DNA of 64,000 nt from Pontibacter populi (GTDB taxonomy: Bacteria > Bacteroidota > Bacteroidia > Cytophagales > Hymenobacteraceae): NCBI RefSeq assembly GCF_019336435.1, contig NZ_JAHWXQ010000002.1:310001-374000 (forward strand). Direction: 5' to 3'. This document shows positions 26,702 to 35,101 of the stretch, piece by piece. The notes below the pieces were generated by a model, which was not told the origin of the DNA, ran no database searches, and was given only the letters and a program-made list of their open reading frames with translations. Every line of letters starts with the position of its first letter. Positions within the stretch are counted from its first letter, which is position 1. A program made the position numbers and the translations under genes.

Positions 26702-27246
26702 AATGATTTTTCAGCCTTTAAATGAGTAAATGCTCTTTTCAACACAGTTCTTAGTTCGGCTACTGTCAGGCTTAGCTCCTTTGCCGTTTCCTCACACGAT
26801 CGGCCTTCTAAGTGAAGCAGTTCCAATACTGATTTCTCCAGAGGGGCCAGTGTACAATGGTCTTTCTTCTTTACATGTCCGTTTTGCAAAGATAAAACTT
26901 TATGTTGCTGTTTAGGCGTTTCAGCAGGGATATTTGGAGCAATTTCAGTTGAGGTATTATTGTTGGTTATAATAGCTGTTAGGGCTATTTCACGAGCAAT
27001 AGCCAATCCCCAGGTAAGAAGGCGTTCTTTTGATGCATCATATTTACCGATGCGCGACCAGATAGCAACAAAAGATTCTTGCAATACCTGTTCTGCCAGG
27101 TCGCTATCCTTCACAATCCTGGTTATCATGCCCAATAGTATTGGAGCATATGCATCATAAAGTTTACTTAGTTTCTCCTGTCTGCCTTGCCGGAGTGCAG
27201 CTACTAAACTTTGTTCTGTCTCGCCCTGAAAATCTATCCCGATCAT
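26698..27246 (-). CDS. ECF RNA polymerase sigma factor, first of two
   Basis: A 182-residue sigma-70 group IV factor. Region 2 is LYDAYAPILLGMITRIVKDSDLAEQVLQESFVAIWSRIGKYDASKERLLTWGLAIAREIAL; region 4 is LEKSVLELLHLEGRSCEETAKELSLTVAELRTVLKRAFTHLK. Region 2.4 is a little divergent (AIITNNN instead of the usual DxIRxxxR), which could alter promoter choice. Start is the ATG at 27246. It is coupled to the cupin anti-sigma gene and is a paralogue of the sigma factor at 30142. Confidence 0.9.
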   Translation of the reverse strand: MIGIDFQGETEQSLVAALRQGRQEKLSKLYDAYAPILLGMITRIVKDSDLAEQVLQESFVAIWSRIGKYDASKERLLTWGLAIAREIALTAIITNNNTSTEIAPNIPAETPKQQHKVLSLQNGHVKKKDHCTLAPLEKSVLELLHLEGRSCEETAKELSLTVAELRTVLKRAFTHLKAEKSL

Positions 27247-27782
27247 ATTAAATTTTTAGCCCGACAACAATTTAGTATCTAACCGGTCAAATGGTATTTA
27301 TTTTAAATAATAAAATGCTTCATTCCATGTTTCCACTTGTATTTATTAATACGTAGGAATATATATTGGAACTGAATTATTTAAGCTTTTATTAATGAAA
27401 CATAATACTTTTTAACAAATTAATGAAAGCCAGACAACTATAGATCTAGTACATTCGGCAACAGCCAGATCTATACCATGATCTTATATAGTTTGCATGT
27501 GAACAGATGCATCATTACTTCCAAAAGTTAACTGATATAGTTTCACTATCCCCCCGGGTTGATACTATGACATGAATAAAAAGCTGTTATCATATGTTAT
27601 AAGGTTCTTTGCAGGTAAACTATTTTAGATTTCTGCATTCCGCTGCTTTTCATTCACTCCACAAATTTTGCATAAAGCAGGATTTCCAGTTAAACACGAT
27701 ACTTCCACATGGACATAAATTATTCAGTATAAGGGAAATCCAGATTGGCTTCCGGTTCGTTTGTATTGTCCACTTAAACTAT
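27247..27782. other. Divergent region between sigma and tatA genes
   Basis: An AT-rich gap holding the promoters of the sigma gene (leftward) and tatA (rightward). No gene recognised; a plus-strand frame extends upstream of tatA from 27609 but its first 58 codons do not look like TatA. One AACTATAG copy is near 27434. Confidence 0.4.
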
Positions 27783-28028
27783 ATGGCTATGCAACTAACT
27801 AACATATTATTATTTCTGGGCGGCCTGGGGGGCATGGAAGTAGTGCTGATCATCGCAGCTATACTTTTATTCTTTGGAGCTAAACGCATACCTGAACTGG
27901 CAAAGGGACTGGGGCGTGGTATCCGGGAATTCAAAGATGCTTCTCAGGAAATCAAGAATGATTTTGAGAACACTATCTCTCATGACAAGCCTCAATCAGG
28001 CGAATCAGAAACAAAACTTAGAGCTTAA
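27783..28028 (+). CDS. tatA: TatA/TatE-type twin-arginine translocase subunit
   Basis: An 81-residue protein from the ATG at 27783. It has one short N-terminal membrane helix (MEVVLIIAAILLFFGAKR) followed at once by the amphipathic helix IPELAKGLGRGIREFKDASQEI and an acidic tail, which is the full TatA pattern, including the FGAKRIPELAK hinge. It forms the pore of the Tat pathway for folded proteins. No tatC is nearby. The two following genes encode proteins with twin-arginine signals, so this copy may be dedicated to them. The long hairpin 28019-28078 overlaps its stop codon. Confidence 0.92.
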   Translation: MAMQLTNILLFLGGLGGMEVVLIIAAILLFFGAKRIPELAKGLGRGIREFKDASQEIKNDFENTISHDKPQSGESETKLRA

Positions 28029-28078
28029 AAACAACAGAGCCCACCTAAAGAGATGGGCTCTGTTGTTTTTAAGCTCTA
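28019..28078 (+). terminator. 25-bp perfect hairpin terminator after tatA
   Basis: Arms 28019-28043 and 28054-28078 are exact inverted complements (TAGAGCTTAAAAACAACAGA ...), with loop CCTAAAGAGA. The core GAGCCCA/TGGGCTC is followed by a T-run. It contains the tatA stop codon and should end transcription before the ferritin-like genes. Confidence 0.85.
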
Positions 28079-28222
28079 GCATTAACACTAAAGCTATACG
28101 CTCAAATTATTTTTCATTTACCTAAATCCAGTTGGTTATCTGGCATCGTAGGTCTTGCAATTCTACGGCACTTACGAATTGCCGAGAGCACGCAATCATC
28201 TGCTTACTATATGTTTTAAAAT

Positions 28223-28936
28223 ATGGAAAAACTACAAGACACCGCTATTGAGAAAGATGCCAGCTTTGAAAGCACAATGGCAGCCCCCATGCAACGCCGT
28301 ATGTTTATGCGCTACGTCGGAGCAACTGCAGCTCTTACTACCCTAATTTTTGCCACCACATCCTGCGACGAAGATGGAGATGATATGCCTCGTGATCCGA
28401 ATACGGTTGATCTTGGCTCCGGTGATACTGGTATACTTAACTATGCCTATGCTTTGGAACAATTAGAAGCTGCCTTCTATGCAGAGGTTGTTGCCAAATC
28501 ATTAGGTTTATTTAACCAGACAGAACAGCAGATAATGCAGGATATCAAAGGTCATGAAGGTATCCATAGGGATTTCCTGAAAGCTGCGCTTGGCTCAAGC
28601 GCAATACCAGACCTGGAAGTAAATTTCAGCACTATCAACTTCAACGATAAAAACAACATTTTAACTACTGCCCGCACTTTTGAAGACCTTGGTGTTGCAG
28701 CTTACAATGGTGCCGGAAAGTATTTGGAGAATGCAGGTTTCCTGACACTGGCAGGAAAGATCGTTTCGGTTGAAGCACGCCATGCAGCAGTTATCCGCGA
28801 TCTGATCTCGAATGGTACTTTCTCAGACTCAGCTAGCACCCAGGGGCTTGATCCTGCCATGATGCCGGCTGATGTGCTTGCAGCAGCATCTGCCTTTATA
28901 AAGACAAAAATCTCTGCTAATAACTTACCTAAATAA
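28223..28936 (+). CDS. Ferritin-like lipoprotein with twin-arginine signal
   Basis: A 237-residue protein. Residues 23-48 form a Tat-type signal, with QRRMFMR (R25, R26), a hydrophobic core and lipobox TTSC (C48). The mature part is a four-helix ferritin-like domain of the desiccation-related PCC13-62/Ferritin_2 type: YALEQLEAAFYAEVV, IKGHEGIHRDFLKAAL, ARTFEDLGVAAYNGAGKYL and VEARHAAVIRDL carry conserved E and H positions that could bind a di-iron or other metal centre. It should be exported folded and anchored. It is followed eight bases later by a relative, and tatA precedes it. Confidence 0.88.
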   Translation: MEKLQDTAIEKDASFESTMAAPMQRRMFMRYVGATAALTTLIFATTSCDEDGDDMPRDPNTVDLGSGDTGILNYAYALEQLEAAFYAEVVAKSLGLFNQTEQQIMQDIKGHEGIHRDFLKAALGSSAIPDLEVNFSTINFNDKNNILTTARTFEDLGVAAYNGAGKYLENAGFLTLAGKIVSVEARHAAVIRDLISNGTFSDSASTQGLDPAMMPADVLAAASAFIKTKISANNLPK

Positions 28937-28944
28937 GCCTGACT

Positions 28945-29745
28945 ATGAACATTTTCAAAATTATAGAAGATATAGAAAAAGTTGATCCGGAAGTATATAA
29001 CCGCCTCGACTCACGCCGCAGTGCCTTTAAAAATTTAGGATCTATAAGTAAAAAAGCTGCATTTGCAGCTATACCGCTGGCACTTGGTTCAGTTTTCCAA
29101 AAAGCCTATGGTCAAAGCATTAACACCATTTTAGAAGTCCTGAATTTTGCGCTGAAGCTGGAATACCTGGAGCGGAATTTCTACACCCAGGCTTTGGCTG
29201 CAAACGGACTTATACCTGATGGTGCACCAAAAGGAGCCATCCAAAAGATACAGATGCACGAGGCCGCACACGTTGAACTGCTTAAAACAACAATCCAAAG
29301 CCTGAACGGGACGCCAATTGCAGAACCAACATTTAATTTCGGCAAGAACTTTCCGGACTGGAATACAAATTACCAGACCTTCCTGACGCTCGCCCAGGCT
29401 TTTGAAGATACCGGTGTGCGTGCTTATAAGGGACAGGCCGGTAATCTCATTAACAATGATGCCGTGCTTACTGCTGCCTTACAGATACACTCGGTAGAAG
29501 CACGCCATGCAGCTCATATCAGACGCATGCGTAATAACGAAGGCTGGATAGTAGGTGATGGCAACAATAGCAATGTGCCTGCGGGTGCTCAACCAGTTTA
29601 TGCTGGCGAAGGCAATCTGGCACAAGGAGGTATTAATGACATTACAAGGCTTGGGGCTGGTTATTCAGCTGAAATTGCTTCCGGTGCCTTTGATGAACCA
29701 CTAACAAAAGAACAGGTTGCAGCTATAGTTTCGCTGTTTGAATAG
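28945..29745 (+). CDS. Second ferritin-like protein with twin-arginine signal
   Basis: A 266-residue relative of the preceding gene product. An internal signal starts with DSRRSAFKNLG (R24, R25), a hydrophobic stretch AAFAAIPLALGSVFQKAYG and a probable cleavage after AYG. The ferritin-like helices repeat the pattern: FALKLEYLERNFYTQAL, IQMHEAAHVELLKTTI, AQAFEDTGVRAYKGQAGNLI and SVEARHAAHIRRM. A glycine/asparagine-rich extension follows near 200-245. It is the second gene of a transcript that ends at the 29790-29826 hairpin. Role in metal or oxidant handling at the envelope is inferred. Confidence 0.87.
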   Translation: MNIFKIIEDIEKVDPEVYNRLDSRRSAFKNLGSISKKAAFAAIPLALGSVFQKAYGQSINTILEVLNFALKLEYLERNFYTQALAANGLIPDGAPKGAIQKIQMHEAAHVELLKTTIQSLNGTPIAEPTFNFGKNFPDWNTNYQTFLTLAQAFEDTGVRAYKGQAGNLINNDAVLTAALQIHSVEARHAAHIRRMRNNEGWIVGDGNNSNVPAGAQPVYAGEGNLAQGGINDITRLGAGYSAEIASGAFDEPLTKEQVAAIVSLFE

Positions 29746-29789
29746 GTACTTAAAGTGTAAACTATAATTTTCAATAACTTTACATAAAC

Positions 29790-29826
29790 CTAAAAAAAGA
29801 GCTACTTATGGTAGCTCTTTTTTTAG
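29790..29826 (+). terminator. 16-bp perfect hairpin terminator
   Basis: CTAAAAAAAGAGCTAC (29790-29805) and its exact complement (29811-29826) flank loop TTATG; seven T residues end the structure. It closes the ferritin-like gene pair. Confidence 0.85.
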
Positions 29827-30141
29827 AAACTATAAAGGCATTAGCTTCTTATTTCTATCTTTAATTAATATACAGATTTGATGTTAAAAAGCTAACAGTA
29901 CTCAGGCGTGTACTATTTACAGTAAACACTAGCCATTGTTAAGGTGATCACGAAAACTTAAACTATAGTTGCTTCTTACCGGTGAAGGCACCCTACTAAA
30001 CGAAAAAAAATAACCCTAAAAGCTTTCTCAGAAAACCTTTTAAGCTTAGCCTAGTTAAAAATTTATTTCGGGTAAGAAATGTCAAATATCTGGTATCTTT
30101 CAAATACCCTTCTATGTTTTAACTTACGTATGGCAAACTAA
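29827..30141. other. Region upstream of second sigma factor
   Basis: No gene. The perfect palindrome AACTATAGTT is at 29961-29970. GGTATCTTTC near 30100 is close to but not an exact TAnnTTTG box; it may belong to the sigma-anti-sigma promoter. Confidence 0.35.
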
Positions 30142-30702
30142 TTGACAAATCAACAACAACCTATAATTAAGCTATGCGAAGAGGAGTTGGTAGCACGTTT
30201 ACGTGCACGCGACACTTCGGCAATGGCTGTGCTGTATGATATGTACAGTGCCACGCTTTATGGTGTTGTTTTGCAGATAGTGAAGATTGATGAGACTGCG
30301 GAAGATGTGTTACAGGACGCATTTGTGAAGATCTGGAATTCCTTCGAAAACTATGATACCACTAAAGGTAGACTCTTCACCTGGATGATTAATATCTGCA
30401 GGAATCAGGCTATTGATGCAATCCGATCAAAACAACACCGCGTAAATAATAAAACTGAAGATATTGCTGGTAATGCTCATTCAGGCATTTCTTCTGATGA
30501 GTTTAAACCAGATCACATTGGTGTAAGAGATATGGTAAATGACCTGAACCCGGAACAAAAGCAGGTAATTGACCTGATGTATTTTGAGGGCCTAACCCAA
30601 AGTGAAATAGCTGAAGCCTATAATATACCGTTGGGTACTGTCAAAACCAGAGCTCGCAGCGCTGTTAAAGTATTATCAAGATTTTTTAAAAGCCGTGCAT
30701 AA
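30142..30702 (+). CDS. ECF RNA polymerase sigma factor, second of two
   Basis: A 186-residue ECF sigma factor. Region 2 (LYDMYSATLYGVVLQIVKIDETAEDVLQDAFVKIWNSFENYDTTKGRLFTWMINICRNQAIDAIRSKQ) is complete, and region 4 is LNPEQKQVIDLMYFEGLTQSEIAEAYNIPLGTVKTRARSAVKVL, which is close to the SigK/RpoE-like group. The first codon is TTG at 30142, because a stop precedes it in frame and no ATG occurs before residue 28. It overlaps the anti-sigma gene by eight bases. The closest relative in the window is the sigma factor at 26698. Confidence 0.92.
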   Translation: MTNQQQPIIKLCEEELVARLRARDTSAMAVLYDMYSATLYGVVLQIVKIDETAEDVLQDAFVKIWNSFENYDTTKGRLFTWMINICRNQAIDAIRSKQHRVNNKTEDIAGNAHSGISSDEFKPDHIGVRDMVNDLNPEQKQVIDLMYFEGLTQSEIAEAYNIPLGTVKTRARSAVKVLSRFFKSRA

Positions 30703-31528
30703 CGAGGAGTACATAGCATCTGGCATTCTGGAACTATACGCAGCCGGAGGACTAACACCGCCTGAACGGGAAGAAGTAGAACATCGTGCAGCCACTTCAC
30801 CTGAAATACGTTTGGCGCTGGATGAGGCATGTGCGGTCATGGAATCTTATGCAAGCTGTTATGCGATTAGCCCGAGGACTGAGCTGAAAGACAAGATCAT
30901 GCAGCAAATTGCAAATCCACAGAAGACTGAAGGAACGATAATTTCCGGAGAAGATATTCCAGTATATACTTTACCATATCCAAAAGAAGGTAATGAAGGT
31001 TCGGCTTATAAGTGGATGATGGCGGCAAGTATAGTTTTTTTTTTATTTTCAGGATGGCTTAGCTTTCATTTTTATACTAAATGGCAGGAGGCAGAGCAAA
31101 GATTAGCTGGGGTGATTGCTTCGGAGCAACTGATGGCTCATAACTATAGAAGCACTTCTTTTCAACTACAGCAGCAGGAAACTTTACTCTCTATTCTACA
31201 AAATCCTGACTTTAAAGTCATAGCATTGCATGGCGTAGAAGCACATCCGGAAGCTAAAATGAAAGTATATTGGAATGCCATGCAGCAACAGGTTTATGTG
31301 GATCAGGGAGAACTTCCAATTCCTCCTGCAGGGAAACAATACCAGTTATGGGCTCTTAAGGATGGTAAGCCTATAGATGCCGGTATGATAGATGTTTCTG
31401 ACGGAAAAGCGGGCTTACAGCAGATGAAAAATATTAGCTCTACACAGACTTTCGCTGTTACACTTGAGCCTGCTGGCGGAAGCAAAAAACCAACATTGGA
31501 GAAACTTACTGTACTGGGAAATGTTTAA
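30695..31528 (+). CDS. RskA-type membrane anti-sigma factor
   Basis: A 277-residue protein starting at a GTG inside the sigma gene. Residues 1-75 (YIASGILELYAAGGLTPPER ... ATSPEIRLALDEACAVMESYASCYAISPR) form an anti-sigma domain similar to the N-terminus of the cupin anti-sigma at 26087. One membrane helix (MMAASIVFFLFSGWLSFHFY, about 109-128) follows, and the C-terminal periplasmic part is the RskA fold (VYWNAMQQQVYVDQGELPIP ... YQLWALKDGKPIDAGMIDV). Such factors are released by regulated proteolysis in other bacteria. It has two membrane-side coiled segments between helix and domain. Confidence 0.9.
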   Translation: MHNEEYIASGILELYAAGGLTPPEREEVEHRAATSPEIRLALDEACAVMESYASCYAISPRTELKDKIMQQIANPQKTEGTIISGEDIPVYTLPYPKEGNEGSAYKWMMAASIVFFLFSGWLSFHFYTKWQEAEQRLAGVIASEQLMAHNYRSTSFQLQQQETLLSILQNPDFKVIALHGVEAHPEAKMKVYWNAMQQQVYVDQGELPIPPAGKQYQLWALKDGKPIDAGMIDVSDGKAGLQQMKNISSTQTFAVTLEPAGGSKKPTLEKLTVLGNV

Positions 31529-31657
31529 AGGGAAGTAATGTAGGGTTGGCATCTTCAAGAGAAATCAAAAGCGCGTTAAGTAAATTTAACCTAACATGGT
31601 TCTAATTTAATTTTGTATTTCTTCTCCCAGATGTGTTTCTAATGCAACTAAATTTTC

Positions 31658-31786
31658 GTGGAAATGAATCGATCATTCACTCCTTTGGTCTACTTTAATA
31701 AAAAAGCAGCTTCCCAGCAAATGGAGTGGCTTTTTGGCTTGATAAATTTTACCTTTAAGTAGACTTATCGAACTTCTCAGATAACA
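31658..31786 (+). repeat. Dispersed structured repeat, copy 5
   Basis: GTGGA (31658) and TCTAC (ending 31693) again lie 36 nt apart. The inner stem has changed from TGG/CCA to TGA/TCA, a compensatory change that keeps pairing. A terminator-like hairpin with AAAAAGCAGC ... GTGGCTTTTT follows, and the arm TTATCGAAC is at 31765-31773. Conserved sequence runs on to CAGATAACA. It lies 130 bases after the RskA-type anti-sigma gene. Confidence 0.85.
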
Positions 31787-32631
31787 GTCAATTTAACCTC
31801 CGAAGCACCTTTTTATCGCCTGACAGACAACTTGCATTATTAACGCTCATGTAGTTAAATCTCAGTGCAAGTATCAAGTGAGGGTAGCCTGCACTTTTCC
31901 TGGAAATGATTTGTACTTCAATTTACACATTGCCCTTTATATGGCAGCGCAGAATAAATCAGGAGGTGGCTTAACCCCATTAGTAGAGGAGATGTGTTGT
32001 TCTGCAACAACAGGTACCCCCACAATACTGCGCCACTGTAAGTCTGCAAACCAGTCTTTGGGTATAATTCCTAATATCAAAACCTCTGATCATTACCGCC
32101 AAGTTAGAACTCTAATCCCTCTCGTTTCATAAATTCCCCCATTCAAAACGGACCATCCTAAGGCTGTATAAAATTATAAGCCATACAGTTACCTTAACCA
32201 CAAATCATTTTGCTAAAACATCCGTACGTTCAGACTAGGGTAAGATATTTGTATAATAATAGGTTGTGCTTGTAACCTTTTGCATTTACTTCTATCTAAC
32301 CTTCAAAATCATAATCGCACTTCTTATGCGGATACGAGCAGTATCATCAAATTACTTACAGCATATCAATGTCTTTACATTGATAACGGATGACTGTTCG
32401 CCTCCTGTACACCTAGCTGCTTTATAAAGAGACCAGGCCTGCATTTATCATTGATTTTATTTTAGGACAAAGCCACACTTGAGAAGTGTACTTATCTAGT
32501 TTTCTATCCTGAAAAAATATCATTTATTCGCCTAAGCCTGACTTCCTTAGTCAATTTTATTGCTAGGGAGGTATCCCTGTTCATCCCTACCAGCACCCTC
32601 CTTTAACTTTTTTCATCTTAACTGATAACAT
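31787..32631. other. Long gap before the sugar dehydrogenase gene
   Basis: About 845 bases without a supported gene. A frame at 31878-32132 has no family resemblance. CTGCGCCACTGTAAG at about 32030 recalls a cobalamin-riboswitch core, but the other conserved parts are missing. The end must hold the promoter of the 32632 gene. Confidence 0.4.
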
Positions 32632-34218
32632 ATGAAATCAACAGGTCCTCTATTGCTTATTTTATTACTAGTATCCTGCTCTGTACCGAAGACTACTGTT
32701 CCGGTAGGTATACTTACAAAGGAAATGCCTCAGGTTCCTTTGCCTGATGCCATTGCTGCGCAGGTTCCGCCAGGCTACAAAGCCGAAGTATTTATGCAGG
32801 ACTTGAACTGGCCTACCAGTGTAGACTTTGATGCAAGCGGCAATGTATACGTGGCAGAAGCAGGCTACGTATACGGAGATCCTTTTGCTCCAGCACGTAT
32901 ATTCCGCATCAGTCAGAGCGGGGAAATAAACTTGTATGCTGACAGCTTTATAGGCCCCATAACCGATATACTCTGGCACCAGAATCAACTATACGTATCA
33001 CACAGAGGGAAAATATCTACCGTAGGGGCAAACGGAGCAGTTCAGGATGTGGTAACGGGGCTGCCTAGTTATGGCGACCATTTCAATAATCAGATGACCG
33101 TGGGGCCGGATGGTAAAATATATTTCGGACAGGGCGTGGCAACCAATTCTGGTGTGGTAGGCCTTGACAATGCCTACCCTTATATCTGGCTCCTACTATG
33201 GCCCGATGTCCATGATATTCCAGCCAAAGATATAAAGCTTGCCCGTGAAAGCTTCCTGACACCGCAGGCGAGTAATGTGCTGGCACGCCAGGGAAATTTA
33301 CTGAGCCTGGCTAGCAATGTAACGTACGCCGTAACGAGTATCTTCAACCGCAATAAGAATACTTCGCTGTTGGTACGCACTCGCGGTTTTCAGCCTTTCG
33401 GGGAACATAAACGCATAATAAAAGGACAGACAAAGGCCAGCGGCACCATTCTTCGCATGAGCGTGGATGGCAGTGGGCTGGAAGTATTTGCCTGGGGGCT
33501 GCGTAACCCGTTTGGGGTAATGTGGGGCCCCGATGGGCAACTCTATGTAACGGACAATGCTTATGATGAGCGAGGCAGCCGTCCAATCGCAAATGCCAAA
33601 GACAACATTTACCAGATTCGCCAGGACGGCTGGTACGGTTACCCGGATTATTCCAGCGGAATACCAGTAACAGACCCGCAGTTCCAGTCTGAACGTGGTT
33701 CTAAGCTTAAATTCCTGATGGCTGAGCATCCACCCGTTGAGCAGCCCTGGCTCACGCGTCCTGAAAATGCGGCCTCTACCAAGTTCGATTTCAGTACCAA
33801 TGATACCTTCGGCTACAAAGGACATATGTTTCTGGCTGAGTTCGGCCCCGCCACGCCCATCACCTCCGATCCTCACCCCGGTACAGGTTACGTTGTAGTT
33901 CGCATTGATCCGACTACCAAAGAGGCACAGCCATTTCTGAGCAACAGCGCTCCTGGGCCTGAAGGATTGGAGTCGGTGGTCACGCCAGGCCCAAGGCACC
34001 CCGTTGAGGGCCGGTTCTCACCAGATGGACAGACACTCTATGTAGTAGATATTGGGGTGATCCATGGCGATGTAGCTGGTGCAGGTCCGTTCCCGCTGCC
34101 GGTACCTGGCACAGGTGTAATCTGGCGCATCACGAAAGCTGGAGCAACAAGCGCCGGCCCACCTGCCAACCTATCTCCTCTGCCTGCCCGCATGAATAGC
34201 CCGGTTCCAGGTAAATAA
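32632..34218 (+). CDS. PQQ-dependent sugar dehydrogenase-like lipoprotein
   Basis: A 528-residue lipoprotein (lipobox LLVSC, Cys16). The body is a beta-propeller of the glucose/sorbosone dehydrogenase type: GYKAEVFMQDLNWPTSVDFDASGNVYVAEAGY, WGLRNPFGVMWGPDGQLYVTDNAYDERGSRPI, ENIYQIRQDGWYGYPDYSSGIP. The first propeller strands are typical of the family that oxidises sugars with PQQ or, in some members, does not use it. An unusual insert (about 180-250, WLLLWPDVHDIPAKDI...) is extra. The C-terminal tail is proline-rich. It begins a five-gene run ending with a lactonase, which fits oxidation of a sugar to a lactone. Confidence 0.82.
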   Translation: MKSTGPLLLILLLVSCSVPKTTVPVGILTKEMPQVPLPDAIAAQVPPGYKAEVFMQDLNWPTSVDFDASGNVYVAEAGYVYGDPFAPARIFRISQSGEINLYADSFIGPITDILWHQNQLYVSHRGKISTVGANGAVQDVVTGLPSYGDHFNNQMTVGPDGKIYFGQGVATNSGVVGLDNAYPYIWLLLWPDVHDIPAKDIKLARESFLTPQASNVLARQGNLLSLASNVTYAVTSIFNRNKNTSLLVRTRGFQPFGEHKRIIKGQTKASGTILRMSVDGSGLEVFAWGLRNPFGVMWGPDGQLYVTDNAYDERGSRPIANAKDNIYQIRQDGWYGYPDYSSGIPVTDPQFQSERGSKLKFLMAEHPPVEQPWLTRPENAASTKFDFSTNDTFGYKGHMFLAEFGPATPITSDPHPGTGYVVVRIDPTTKEAQPFLSNSAPGPEGLESVVTPGPRHPVEGRFSPDGQTLYVVDIGVIHGDVAGAGPFPLPVPGTGVIWRITKAGATSAGPPANLSPLPARMNSPVPGK

Positions 34219-34252
34219 ATCATATTACTTATGTGTATCTAATCATGAAACT

Positions 34253-35068
34253 ATGGATCTGAAAATAAGCGGTCGGACAGCAGTTGTAACAGGTGCTGAT
34301 TCCGGTATTGGTCTGGCAACTGCTAAATTGCTGGCAGCCGAAGGCGTAAATATCATTTTGAATGATAAGACTAAGACTGAACTGGAAAAAGCAGCTGAAG
34401 AAGTTCGCTCCAAAGCAGAAAGTAACGCAAAGGTAATTGCTGTAACGGCAGACCTGACTAAGTATGAGGAAGTACAGCAACTGGCAGCACAGGCAAAAGA
34501 AAAATTTAGTGGTGCAGATATCGTAGTGAACAGTGCCGGTATACGTGGCGCTGCCGGCGATTTCCTGAAACTCAGCGACGAAGACTGGTTTGCAACTATA
34601 GATACAGACCTGATGGGTGCCGTGCGTATTTGCCGGGCTTTTATCCCGCAGATGCAGACAAAAGGCTGGGGCCGGATCGTGCTGATCGCATCTGAAAATG
34701 CCCTTCAACCTTACGAGGAAGAAAGCCCCTACAATGCCTGTAAAGCCGGTATCATCAACCTGACCAAGTGCCTGTCCAAAGCATACTCGCCTCAGGGAAT
34801 GATGATCAATTGTGTATCACCGGCCTATGTGGCCACCCCCATGACTGACGCTATGATGAAAGAACTGGCTAAAAAGCGAAACTCATCTGAAGACGAAGCC
34901 ATCTCCTGGTTTTTGAAGAACAAGCGCGAGAATATTGTAGTAGACCGGCGGGGTAAAGCCAGTGAAGTTGCAGCAGTAATCGCCTTTCTGTGCTCCGAAC
35001 ACGCCAGCTATATTACCGGCAGCAATTACCGCGTGGATGGTGGCTCGGTGGCAACTGCCTTTGGTTAA
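34253..35068 (+). CDS. Short-chain dehydrogenase/reductase
   Basis: A 271-residue classical SDR. The NAD(P)-binding glycine motif is TGADSGIG (13-20), the NxAG motif is NSAGIRGAAG, and the catalytic YxxxK is in SPYNACKAG (Tyr about 159, Lys about 163). The first acidic residue after the second strand is not an obvious NAD selector, so cofactor choice is open. A C-terminal FLCSEHASYITGSNYRVDGG segment is typical of 3-oxoacyl-ACP-reductase-like members. It is 34 bases after the sugar dehydrogenase gene and in the same run, so it may act on a polyol or sugar-derived ketone; this is inference. Confidence 0.9.
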   Translation: MDLKISGRTAVVTGADSGIGLATAKLLAAEGVNIILNDKTKTELEKAAEEVRSKAESNAKVIAVTADLTKYEEVQQLAAQAKEKFSGADIVVNSAGIRGAAGDFLKLSDEDWFATIDTDLMGAVRICRAFIPQMQTKGWGRIVLIASENALQPYEEESPYNACKAGIINLTKCLSKAYSPQGMMINCVSPAYVATPMTDAMMKELAKKRNSSEDEAISWFLKNKRENIVVDRRGKASEVAAVIAFLCSEHASYITGSNYRVDGGSVATAFG

Positions 35069-35101
35069 GCGGGCCATTTTTTCATTTTAAAACTATAGCA
35101 C

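Noticed and set aside
31990..32070. Cobalamin riboswitch relic (CTGCGCCACTGTAAG)
   Set aside because: Only the short core resembles the motif. The later AGTCAGGAGACC-type block and flanking stems are missing and no B12 gene follows.
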